The notes under the pieces are model-generated. The model did no database searches. It saw nothing but the letters and a program-made list of their open reading frames with translations, and was not told where the DNA came from. This document shows, one piece after another, positions 1 through 16,300 of a stretch of 64,000 nt of DNA; positions within the stretch are counted from its first letter, which is position 1, and the number at the start of each line of letters is the position of its first letter. Source of the stretch: Hofstenia miamia (taxonomy: Eukaryota > Xenacoelomorpha > Acoela > Hofsteniidae). Made by a program: the position numbers and the translations under genes. The DNA lies in the NCBI GenBank assembly GCA_900660155.1, contig CABFPE010000081.1, positions 331,782-395,781 on the forward strand, given 5' to 3'.

Positions 1-209
1 GATTTTTTCATTTTAGCAATGGGAGAAAGAGAGAGCAATGCATTGCTCCCATGCATCCTCACCTGGAAGGCTTAGTTCTTAAAAATTCACGCGTACTTTA
101 AACAAAATGAATAAGGTTACCAGTAGATACTAAGTTTCTGATAGATTAGTTCCAAATGAAAAAGCTGTAAATCACTGATGTGTTCAGGGGAACGCATAAA
201 TCACGGAAA

Positions 210-263
<54 letters not shown>

Positions 264-424
264 CATTATATTTTGAATTTATCCTATTATAGCCTATCTA
301 GAGAAAAGCATTTGGTAAAAACAAAACGCCACAACAAAATTAAGCCTCCTCTTTGACGCATTTCTGAAATTAAAAAGATAGCACTTCAAAAACCATATCA
401 CACGTGGTGACAGTTTGCTGTTTT
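1..424. other. AT-rich intergenic stretch with (TA)n microsatellite
   Basis: No coding signal is visible. The only clear structure is a (TA)n tract at about 212-262. Confidence 0.7.
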
Positions 425-1811
425 CAAATCAGGACTTCATTACCGCGGTATGCCGCGGTGCGGTGTATCGTTGTAGCAATTTACACAATTGCGGTGGTTA
501 GCGGCAGAATTACAACAACTTGCGTTGGCATAAGAGTTCTACAGATAACGTGTTTTGTTTAAAGATTTAAAATATCTAAGTATTTCTCAAAAAACTGTTT
601 CTGAAGCAAATCTATGAGATGGCACATAAGAAATATTAAAAGTAATTTTTACATATTTCATGGAAAATTTAATACTACCCTAATAAAATTGAACGGAATC
701 ACAAAATACCTAGGAAATTGTCCTTAAGCTTTTCTACGAATGATGCACAACTCTAAAAAACAATTCGGAAATATCTATTTGTTCGTACGCAGGTAAAAAT
801 CGCCATTTTTTGGTATACCGCGGAAAAACTTCATTTATTGCGGTGGCTTGCGGTAAAAAACGGTCATTGGGTGGTTAGCGATAAAGCGTTTTTCTCAGCG
901 GTGGAACAAATTTTACATCTCTACTTCATATTATCAAATAGCTTGATAATAAGTATTTTCATTCTGCTTCCACATTTTATAACGTTGACGCTTCGATTCA
1001 TCAAAGAACGAATACACTCAAGTTACTCAACCCCTGATCTGATGAACGACTTAATTGATGATAATTGCGCTCTAAAGAACAATCTTAAAATCTTTTACAG
1101 GCAGCCGATATACGCTTTATGCCTTTTAGCAAAAATGCGTTCAGTAGGTAGACGAAAAAAGCGGCCTTATCTCCCACTTCTGCAACTGTTGGTAAAAAAG
1201 CAACAACTCTCAAGCCGATTGGCGACGTAATGTATGATTGCAATTCTCATTTCCCCTTATACGGTGAAAAGAGAAAATGATTCCGCTGTTGCAGTGATGA
1301 TTTTAGTTACATACATTGTACAAAATGTGAAATGGCTTTGTGTCTTGGCAACGACAACAACGGAAACTTTGACTTTCATCAGGATTAGAGAAAGAGCATA
1401 GAACAGAATTCTTTTGGCTATTCATATTCATTCTATTTATAGCTTAGACAATGCGTTTTCTGTTTACATTTCTTGAATATTAACATCATTTGTTATTTAC
1501 ATATCGTCTATTTACACCTTGATATATTTGTGATGCCTCAACATTTATTATTGAACTAAACATGGCAAACGCGAATCATCCTGTTTGCTTTTGTGTACGA
1601 ATAGTCTAAGGTATTAGTTTTTTGACGTTATAAAATTTCTTGTAGTCTCACATTTCTAAAATTTTGCCTTACAAAATATGAAAAACAACCACGAGTGTAA
1701 AATTTTAAATTAAACCCTGTCCCAGTTAATAAGTAAAGTTTTATATCAATAATTGGGGTTTTATTATAGCGTAAATACCATGGTTTTGGCACGAATTAGA
1801 TTGCTTAGGAT
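425..1811. repeat. Left copy of a 1,387-bp direct duplication
   Basis: This block recurs at 1813-3199, offset by exactly 1388 bases. The only difference I found is at 1806 (t) versus 3194 (g). A single N at 1812 separates the copies. The block carries clusters of GCGGT/ACCGC motifs (about 440-510 and 815-900), like the hAT-like MITE at 9764-10165, so it may contain a non-autonomous element. The 130-codon open frame at 838-1230 (repeated at 2226-2618) has no recognisable domain. Perfect identity at an N join suggests an assembly duplicate rather than biology. Confidence 0.85.
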
Positions 1812-1812
1812 N

Positions 1813-3199
1813 CAAATCAGGACTTCATTACCGCGGTATGCCGCGGTGCGGTGTATCGTTGTAGCAATTTACACAATTGCGGTGGTTAGCGGCAGAATTA
1901 CAACAACTTGCGTTGGCATAAGAGTTCTACAGATAACGTGTTTTGTTTAAAGATTTAAAATATCTAAGTATTTCTCAAAAAACTGTTTCTGAAGCAAATC
2001 TATGAGATGGCACATAAGAAATATTAAAAGTAATTTTTACATATTTCATGGAAAATTTAATACTACCCTAATAAAATTGAACGGAATCACAAAATACCTA
2101 GGAAATTGTCCTTAAGCTTTTCTACGAATGATGCACAACTCTAAAAAACAATTCGGAAATATCTATTTGTTCGTACGCAGGTAAAAATCGCCATTTTTTG
2201 GTATACCGCGGAAAAACTTCATTTATTGCGGTGGCTTGCGGTAAAAAACGGTCATTGGGTGGTTAGCGATAAAGCGTTTTTCTCAGCGGTGGAACAAATT
2301 TTACATCTCTACTTCATATTATCAAATAGCTTGATAATAAGTATTTTCATTCTGCTTCCACATTTTATAACGTTGACGCTTCGATTCATCAAAGAACGAA
2401 TACACTCAAGTTACTCAACCCCTGATCTGATGAACGACTTAATTGATGATAATTGCGCTCTAAAGAACAATCTTAAAATCTTTTACAGGCAGCCGATATA
2501 CGCTTTATGCCTTTTAGCAAAAATGCGTTCAGTAGGTAGACGAAAAAAGCGGCCTTATCTCCCACTTCTGCAACTGTTGGTAAAAAAGCAACAACTCTCA
2601 AGCCGATTGGCGACGTAATGTATGATTGCAATTCTCATTTCCCCTTATACGGTGAAAAGAGAAAATGATTCCGCTGTTGCAGTGATGATTTTAGTTACAT
2701 ACATTGTACAAAATGTGAAATGGCTTTGTGTCTTGGCAACGACAACAACGGAAACTTTGACTTTCATCAGGATTAGAGAAAGAGCATAGAACAGAATTCT
2801 TTTGGCTATTCATATTCATTCTATTTATAGCTTAGACAATGCGTTTTCTGTTTACATTTCTTGAATATTAACATCATTTGTTATTTACATATCGTCTATT
2901 TACACCTTGATATATTTGTGATGCCTCAACATTTATTATTGAACTAAACATGGCAAACGCGAATCATCCTGTTTGCTTTTGTGTACGAATAGTCTAAGGT
3001 ATTAGTTTTTTGACGTTATAAAATTTCTTGTAGTCTCACATTTCTAAAATTTTGCCTTACAAAATATGAAAAACAACCACGAGTGTAAAATTTTAAATTA
3101 AACCCTGTCCCAGTTAATAAGTAAAGTTTTATATCAATAATTGGGGTTTTATTATAGCGTAAATACCATGGTTTTGGCACGAATTAGATTGCTGAGGAT
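1813..3199. repeat. Right copy of the 1,387-bp direct duplication
   Basis: Essentially identical to 425-1811. It continues into unique sequence after 3199, while the left copy ends at the N. Confidence 0.85.
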
Positions 3200-7910
<4,711 letters not shown>

Positions 7911-7922
7911 NNNNNNNNNNNN
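7911..7922. other. Assembly gap (12 N)
   Basis: Twelve Ns interrupt the first visible ABHD18 exon. Directly right of them the sequence is a decayed POLR3D copy, so the true content and length here are unknown. Confidence 0.99.
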
Positions 7923-8110
7923 ACCTCATAAAATCTACATAAAAGTCCACAAAAGATTTTAATTAGTTTTTAGCAGAGTTTTATTCTGTGTTAAAATCAA
8001 TCTATATTGAAACACATCAAAAACCAAGAGAAAAAAGGAGTTAAATTTTTATAGGCATTTATGGGGAAAACGGGGAGAAACTTCGAGAGATATTAAGATC
8101 TTTTATAAGA
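7923..8110 (-). pseudogene. Decayed copy of POLR3D exons 7 and 8
   Basis: Base by base this stretch follows the functional POLR3D exons at 10461-10650 on the plus strand. Shared blocks include GCAGAG followed by TTCTGTGTTA/TTCTGCGTTA, AAAATCAATCTA/ACAATCAATCTA with the splice acceptor, and TTTATGGGGAAAACGG/TTTATAGGGAAAACGG. Many substitutions and small indels destroy the reading frame. It is a relic of a local tandem duplication covering the POLR3D/ABHD18 boundary. Confidence 0.75.
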
Positions 8111-8189
8111 ATTTTTTGTTTTTAAATGTGTATAAAAAAATTTATATAAAATTTTTATAAATTAAAATATATTTTATAATATATTTTAA

Positions 8190-8534
8190 TTTTGTATAGT
8201 ATTTTCTAGTTTCTAAAATATTGGAAAATATGGCAGAAACTGTCTATTTATGCGGAGATTTATGGACAAAGAGATCCACAAATTTCACCATATTTTTCGA
8301 GATTTTGAATGTGTTTAATATTGTAAAAAAACAAAATAAAACAAAATATAAAAAAAAAAAAAAAAAAACATTTAAAAACACAAAAACATATTGTGCAAAG
8401 AGTTTTACATAAAATATTGTTTGGGAAGAAAATTCATGAATATAATAAGAGTATACATACTCTATAAATATAGTGTTTTGGCCCCATCCTTGAGTGAGGG
8501 ACGTGTCTATTATAAATATAAAGTTTTTAAACAA
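8190..8534 (-). pseudogene. Decayed copy of ABHD18 exons 2-3
   Basis: Parallel to 7590-7910 in both order and spacing. On the minus strand at about 8466-8534 it can encode SLTQGWGQ, matching FTQGWGQ of the functional exon, but the residues upstream of it fall in a shifted frame with stops. At about 8221-8320 it matches the next exon (plus strand: TTGGAAAATATGG versus TCGGAAAACATGG; GAGATTTTGAATG versus CCGATTTTGAATG) but cannot code for it. A 17-A run at 8350-8366 interrupts it. Confidence 0.75.
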
Positions 8535-9103
8535 TCTAACAATTATAATAAGAGAATTTGTTTTGCTAACTATACACCTAAAACTCTAAACAATTAAATC
8601 AATAAAAAAAAAATCACATCTATATATAAAGATACAGTATAAATATAAAACATTAAATTAACATTTAAATTTTTAAATATTCATTCACAAATGCTATTTT
8701 CATCTGATGAGTCTGTTTTGAGAGAAGGAGAAAAAAGCTAAGACTACAGAAAACTGTGTGTGTGACTTTAAAAACAAAATATATTGACTGGAGAGATATA
8801 CACAACGAATGGTCTTCAAAAAACACTTTTTTCAAAAACTTTATACATATGGAATAAATATATATATACTTAAAGTTCGTTGTATACATACATCAGATAA
8901 ATGAAGTAACTAGTCCAATGCACATTTTCAATTAAAAATTAATACAAAGAAAAAAATTCATATTAACTGATCATAACCCAATGTGTTGTTACGTTTCAAC
9001 AAATAAACTACAGTAGAGGCTATAATTTGCAGTAACAAATGTTTAGAAAACAATGTAAATGTACAGTGTTCAGAATTGTAAGAGGCCTGATATATTTCAA
9101 GAA
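8535..9103. other. AT-rich stretch, no gene seen
   Basis: Open frames here are low-complexity and I recognise no domain. A short (TA)n run lies near 8857-8871. Confidence 0.5.
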
Positions 9104-9191
9104 TCATTGAAAAGGGCTGGAAATGAATTTTTTGATATAGTAGACGTCGCACAATATTTGCAATTAAGCCTCTTTCAAGTTTGTAGTATAG
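9104..9191 (-). CDS. POLR3D: Possible last exon of POLR3D, frame-broken
   Basis: Starts after a good acceptor (TTTTTCAG, exon from 9191). In one frame it reads ILCDVYYIKKFISSPF, which resembles the conserved RPC4 C-terminal pattern (V-L-G-x-V ... K-L-V-x-S-P-D-F). The frame that joins exon 8, however, starts differently, and the two are one base out of register. It is either a sequencing error in the true last exon or a decayed copy of it. I could not find an intact alternative between exon 8 and ABHD18. Confidence 0.35.
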
Positions 9192-9763
9192 CTGAAAAAC
9201 CAGAAAATTGACCATAAATTTAATTGTTTTTTTCTTTTAACATGTTTTGTACATAATTTCTATATTAAAGTTTTGTAGTCATTATATTTCATATTTTCAT
9301 AAGAGCAATTTAATTTTATGGAAAAATGTGGGAAATAAGATAAGTAATAAAAGAGTCATTATATTACCCTAAAAACGTATGTATTTTTATTATTTTAAAG
9401 ATAATTTTATACATTATTAAATTATATTCCTAACTCTTTTCAGCTACAGCTAGATGCCGTTATTATTGTATTTAGGATAATTACAAAAGTTGAATTATAA
9501 TATGGAAAGTTTAGAAAAAAAATTCCCATAGAAAAATTTCCTTTTATCACGTTCATCAGCAATATTAAACTTTTCTAAGATATACTTTACAACTAAATGA
9601 TTTTTACTTCGGATATGTATCGCTTTTCCTGCAATTATGAAAATTTCAATATTTCAAATCTACCAATTCTAATTTCTCGGATACAAGCTTAGGTCACTTA
9701 TTCGAGTTTTTTCTAATACTTTAATAAAAGTGCCTAAACCTTGAATTAGAAAGGAAATTCAAC

Positions 9764-10165
9764 TCGAGATGTTCGTGGTATACGTTTTTGTAAAATTTTC
9801 GGCAACGCAAATGCATTTTGCCTACCATAACAGAAACACGAAAATCCTCGCGATATACCGCAAAAATCTTTACCTATGGACAAATATAATTCCATTTATC
9901 CGCAAGTAAAAACTCTTCTTCTCTTCGGTGCATTTAAGCTTTTTTGTTTTAACAAGCCTATCAAAGGATACAAAGTTGAAATGGAATTTTCAGAAATAGT
10001 TAATATTTATATTTTTCTAGAAATAGTTAATATTGGTATTTTTATTTTAGTTTTTCTTCAAATTCATAATGTACTTTCTTTGATCTACGGTTTTACCGCA
10101 TCAAACCATGTTTTGTCACCGCGGTCTACCGCAATTACAGTTTTCCTAACCATCACACATCTCTA
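9764..10165. mobile_element. hAT-like MITE, 402 bp
   Basis: Ends are TCGAGATGTTCGTGGT and, reverse-complemented, TAGAGATGTGTGATGGT, a hAT-type terminus. Flanking 8-mers are AATTCAAC (9756-9763) and AATTGAAA (10166-10173), 6 of 8 identical, as expected for an old 8-bp target duplication. Both subterminal regions contain ACCGC/GCGGT motifs. It sits between exon 8 and the candidate last exon of POLR3D. Confidence 0.7.
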
Positions 10166-10366
10166 AATTGAAACTTACAAGATCTCGATAGTAGATAGAG
10201 CCTAACTAAGCTTCCTCAAATCTTGCTAGACAAATTTCGGGTGGCCGAAAAACGTGGCCTATTTGCAACTATAACAGTATTATAATACAAAGCAACATAA
10301 AACTAACTATTTAGGAAAAACTCCTTTAAATTCTTATATAACAAAACGCATGAAGAAAAAAATAAC

Positions 10367-13300
10367 CTGTGCGCAATTTAATGCTGACGTTTTCGAAAGA
10401 TTCATATGGACAGCACCAATTTGAAAAACGGCTGAATTATTTTCGCAGGAGATTTCACCAATATAACCTTCATCTAAATCCACTAAAGAGGCTAGTTCTT
10501 CTTTAGCAGAGGTTGATTCTGCGTTACAATCAATCTAAATTGCAATGCATCGTAAACCAATTGAAACAAGAAGTTGGATGCTGCTATACCTTTATAGGGA
10601 AAACGGTGGGAAACTGCATGAGAAATGTAGCTCCTTCATAAGCGTCAATATTCGAGAATACATCTGAAATTGAAAGTTTTTCTAAGTCAATAAGCTCACT
10701 AGCTGTCTAAAAATAATAAAAAATAATTTAATTAACTTTAAAAATAAATTAATCTCAAGCTAGGATTTGAATTAATAATGTTTGAATTACTTCTGATAAA
10801 CAATAAAAACGCGAATTATGGTTGTTTTGCGTAAATCACTTTTAAATAGATGCAGAATTGCAATACCTTAAATTAAGGAATGAATTTTGGAACAGGAGTA
10901 ATTGAAGTGCAACGTGATGTATTTATCTGGTTAAAATATCTTTACCTGTTGCTTAGTAACAGCCTTCAGTGTTGCCTCAGAATGACATTTCAGATCTTTT
11001 TCAAGACAGTCAACTTTCATATTTTTGAAGTTACATCAAAAAACATCTGCATCTCAAAATTGATATCCTTTCTTCATATAGTTTTTTAATATTTGAGTTA
11101 TCAATAAACCTGACTAATTGATCTTCAGAGATACAGAAGCAACTTGTAATAATTTTAACACAGATTTGAATGATTAACACAATCTTCAAATTGAAATATT
11201 GACTTTATAAATTAAAGTTAAACATTCCAACTATGAGAGACGTAGCTGTTAACTAAGTGAGGCGACAAATTAAATCTGAAATTTAATCGAACAGCAATTT
11301 GAAGAATGCAGGATATATTGTTTCACTACTTATTCAGCATTTGAATGCATTAAGAAACGATATAGGGTGGATAAAGTCGTTAATGAGTAAAAATAATTTG
11401 CTATAAGATATATTAGACTAGCAAATTTATATAAAGCAACATTTGTAATACAGTTTTATGTTATGTATGCCAAATTTTAATATTACTGTAATACACAATG
11501 AAAGATCAATTTCTATTCATTAAAATGTACATGGTATAAGTCGAAATTATGCCCGGTTACTATGAAAACTAAACCCAATCATTTGCATATCTTCGTGCAA
11601 ATTTATAAAATATTTGTATTGGCATGGGTTAACAAAACGGCCATATTTTTTCATATCACTGACTATGTGTATTTCATAATTTATAATTATGGAACTAAGT
11701 CTTAGCAAATGCGTATCTTTGTAAACACACGTGATCAACAAACTAATACATTCTATGTATCTTTTAATACATTTTACTTCCAAATACTTATTTATGGGCT
11801 AGAGCAACATATACTATAAACAATCCGATTTGAATCAAAAAAGGTCCGATATACAGAGTGACACAGCCAAAGGTTAAGATTTAGATTAGACATCATAAGA
11901 GAACCAATCAATATTTGTAATTATTAACGTGTGATTATAACTCACTAGTGTTTACCATTTTTTATATAATTGCGTCTGTATCATTTTAATGATTAGATCA
12001 AGTATGTCTTACAGTATTCTGCAAAAAGCAAAATGCACCATCTGCTATGGAAACAATAACAGTTATGTGCTCACACAACGTCAGTATCATGGTGAAAAAT
12101 ACACCTTGTCCATCAGTACCATCAATCAAGAAGTGTTACGACAATTTTCTAAACATTGGATCCATTCAGTATTGCCAATCGAAGGTTCAGCACACTGCCA
12201 CATTTGGACGGAAAAAGGAAGGAGCCCGCCAACATTTTGATCAAAATCCACATTCGTCTCTTCGCACTGCCGAACCCGTCGTGAGAGCATGAGAAGACTC
12301 CTGAAAAAATTGACGTAGCATCCCTACCAGATGTAAACAGTGCAGAAGGTCTACCCGGAATGCTGCATAGAATTCGCTAATGATAAATTGCTACGTCAGA
12401 TCAACGACCCCAGAGGCTAAAGAATCTTGTCTATTTTGATCAAAATCCACATTCGTCTCTTCGCACTGCCGAACCCGTGCTGCAAATCAGTCGTGAGAGC
12501 ATGAGAAGACTCCTGAAAAAATTGACGTAGCATCCCTACCAGATGTAAACAGTGCAGAAGGTCTACCCGGAATGCTGCATAGAATTCGCTAATGATAAAT
12601 TGCTACGTCAGATCAACGACCCCAGAGGCTAAAGAATCTTGTCTATTTTGATCAAAATCCACATTCGTCTCTTCGCACTGCCGAACCCGTGCTGCAAATC
12701 AGTCGTGAGAGCATGAGAAGACTCCTGAAAAAATTGACGTAGCATCCCTACCAGATGTAAACAGTGCAGAAGGTCTACCCGGAATGCTGCATAGAATTCG
12801 CTAATGATAAATTGCTACGTCAGATCAACGACCCCAGAGGCTAAAGAATCTTGTCTATTTTGATCAAAATCCACATTCGTCTCTTCGCACTGCCGAACCC
12901 GTGCTGCAAATCAGTCGTGAGAGCATGAGAAGACTCCTGAAAAAATTGACGTAGCATCCCTACCAGATGTAAACAGTGCAGAAGGTCTACCCGGAATGCT
13001 GCATAGAATTCGCTAATGATAAATTGCTACGTCAGATCAACGACCCCAGAGGCTAAAGAATCTTGTCTATTTTGATCAAAATCCACATTCGTCTCTTCGC
13101 ACTGCCGAACCCGTGCTGCAAATCAGTCGTGAGAGCATGAGAAGACTCCTGAAAAAATTGACGTAGCATCCCTACCAGATGTAAACAGTGCAGAAGGTCT
13201 ACCCGGAATGCTGCATAGAATTCGCTAATGATAAATTGCTACGTCAGATCAACGACCCCAGAGGCTAAAGAATCTTGTCTATTTTGATCAAAATCCACAT

Positions 13301-16300
13301 TCGTCTCTTCGCACTGCCGAACCCGTGCTGCAAATCAGTCGTGAGAGCATGAGAAGACTCCTGAAAAAATTGACGTAGCATCCCTACCAGATGTAAACAG
13401 TGCAGAAGGTCTACCCGGAATGCTGCATAGAATTCGCTAATGATAAATTGCTACGTCAGATCAACGACCCCAGAGGCTAAAGAATCTTGTCTATTTTGAT
13501 CAAAATCCACATTCGTCTCTTCGCACTGCCGAACCCGTGCTGCAAATCAGTCGTGAGAGCATGAGAAGACTCCTGAAAAAATTGACGTAGCATCCCTACC
13601 AGATGTAAACAGTGCAGAAGGTCTACCCGGAATGCTGCATAGAATTCGCTAATGATAAATTGCTACGTCAGATCAACGACCCCAGAGGCTAAAGAATCTT
13701 GTCTATTTTGATCAAAATCCACATTCGTCTCTTCGCACTGCCGAACCCGTGCTGCAAATCAGTCGTGAGAGCATGAGAAGACTCCTGAAAAAATTGACGT
13801 AGCATCCCTACCAGATGTAAACAGTGCAGAAGGTCTACCCGGAATGCTGCATAGAATTCGCTAATGATAAATTGCTACGTCAGATCAACGACCCCAGAGG
13901 CTAAAGAATCTTGTCTATTTTGATCAAAATCCACATTCGTCTCTTCGCACTGCCGAACCCGTGCTGCAAATCAGTCGTGAGAGCATGAGAAGACTCCTGA
14001 AAAAATTGACGTAGCATCCCTACCAGATGTAAACAGTGCAGAAGGTCTACCCGGAATGCTGCATAGAATTCGCTAATGATAAATTGCTACGTCAGATCAA
14101 CGACCCCAGAGGCTAAAGAATCTTGTCTATTTTGATCAAAATCCACATTCGTCTCTTCGCACTGCCGAACCCGTGCTGCAAATCAGTCGTGAGAGCATGA
14201 GAAGACTCCTGAAAAAATTGACGTAGCATCCCTACCAGATGTAAACAGTGCAGAAGGTCTACCCGGAATGCTGCATAGAATTCGCTAATGATAAATTGCT
14301 ACGTCAGATCAACGACCCCAGAGGCTAAAGAATCTTGTCTATTCTGATGAAATCCACTTTTCGTTGGATGGAACAGTGAACAGACACAACTTCAGATATT
14401 GGTCAAACACAAATCCCCATTGGATATGTGAGCTGCCACTGCATTTTCCTTAAACAACAGCATGGGCAGCTATTGGTATCTCAACGGGCATCATTGCAAT
14501 GCCTCAGGATTCGTTTTGACCTGCTATAATGAATTCAGGTGTCGAAGAAGACATAATTTTCATGCAAACTGGGCAGCAATGTAAGAGACTGGCTGAATCT
14601 GAATCTGGAGGAATGTTGGATCGGAGGAGGTTCACCTAACATGCCGTGGTCACCACAATCTCCAGACATCACACCTCTGGGGCTACGTGAAGTCTAAAGT
14701 CTACGAAACTAAACCCACTAACACAGCAGCAGCAAAAAGCGCATTACTGCATGTTGCCAGAACATTTCCGATGATATTATTGAAAGATTTATCAACTCTT
14801 TTCATACTCGGATAGAAACTCTGAAGGACAGAAATGGTAGTCACATTAAAATATCAACAGTTCATGAGTAATGGTGTAACCGGAATGATTTTGTGCTTTG
14901 AATTAAATACTAGTTGCATATGTATGTTTATGTAAAGTTTTGTTTTCTTTTATGCATAAATAAAAAATTATTGAATTCTGAAATTTTAACCTTTGGCTGT
15001 ATCACCCTGTAATTTGAAAACATCTGATTTTAATGATTTGTTTCGAAATAATCGGATTTTTTCACAATCTGGCATTTAATGTCATGATGGTTTACGTTTA
15101 GATAAATATAGGTCATTATAAGAATAATAGCAATAATGTGCATTAAATTGCTATAAAAATAATAAATAGCAAAATAACTAGGCAATTTCAAATAGTGATG
15201 GACTGGGATGATCTGCAAATAAAACTAGCATTGAGAGTCTTCAAAAAACACAAAGATGACGTCGCTCGAGATACGAAACGATTTTCTTGCATTCTTAGTC
15301 TTGCGATAGATAAAAGGGAAATAGCTGAAGTAAGGACTGTGCAAATAACGAGTTGGTTGCAGTTGGTGTCCGATATCTTTACACCGGTAAAGGAAAGTGA
15401 CGGTTGTCAGATTCATAGCAATAGAAAGACTTAAAGCTGATGAAGTTGACGCACTGAATGTGTTTCAAGATGACTGACAAATGTGTTAGATTTGCATTGA
15501 ACACTACAGACGTAATGTCAGGGTCTTCTGGCGGAGTGCAAGGTCGTTTAAAATTGATTATTCCCAGAGTACGCATATGGTCATTCCCATAGGTTCTACT
15601 ATCCTTATCTCAAGTAAATAATGACGTGCGTCAGGTTTCGATCATATCTCCACGCTAGTCTCTTTTATAACCAACTCACTTCCTCCATGCAAAGTATTTG
15701 AAGGAGTATATTTACAATTCAGAACAGATAAAAGACTATTAGATTTGCACAAACCGTGTGCCGTTCACTGGATTTCTCGTGTTCAAACATGTTGTTGGTT
15801 TCTACGTCTTTACCCTTCAATACGTGAAACGCAAATTGGTTTGTTGGAAATTCGTGATGTTGAAGCAAGGGCTGCATCATTTGGTTATTTGACATAATTT
15901 TTAAATGATTATTTTACAGCTGGTAATTTTCAATGGCATACTTAATCAAGCAAGTTGTCACATCTTTACAAAATAGTGGATTGAAGAAACACTTCACACT
16001 TTGAGAAGTGACAAGAAATTTAAGTAAATCCTTTCACGGGTGGTCGATATGCGATCTAATTACGATATTTGAGCCACCAGCGTCAAGGAAACCTCTCATT
16101 GGAGATAATTTCGATGAGAGAGTCAAGGAGCTATACTATGAAGTTATAGTTAATTACAATCCACCCATTGACCATTTCTAGCATGAATGCGTCTTAAATA
16201 CCGCTGTTGAACTTACTGCATATTTCGGTTGCAATTGTTCATTAAGTGAGCTTAGCGTTTTGAGGTTCTAATTGAAAAGATACTTCAATCGCCCAACCAT

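Noticed and set aside
12235-14341. CRISPR-like or coding-repeat interpretation of the tandem array
   Set aside because: Units are contiguous without variable spacers, 212 bp is not a multiple of three, and each unit contains stops; it is a satellite.
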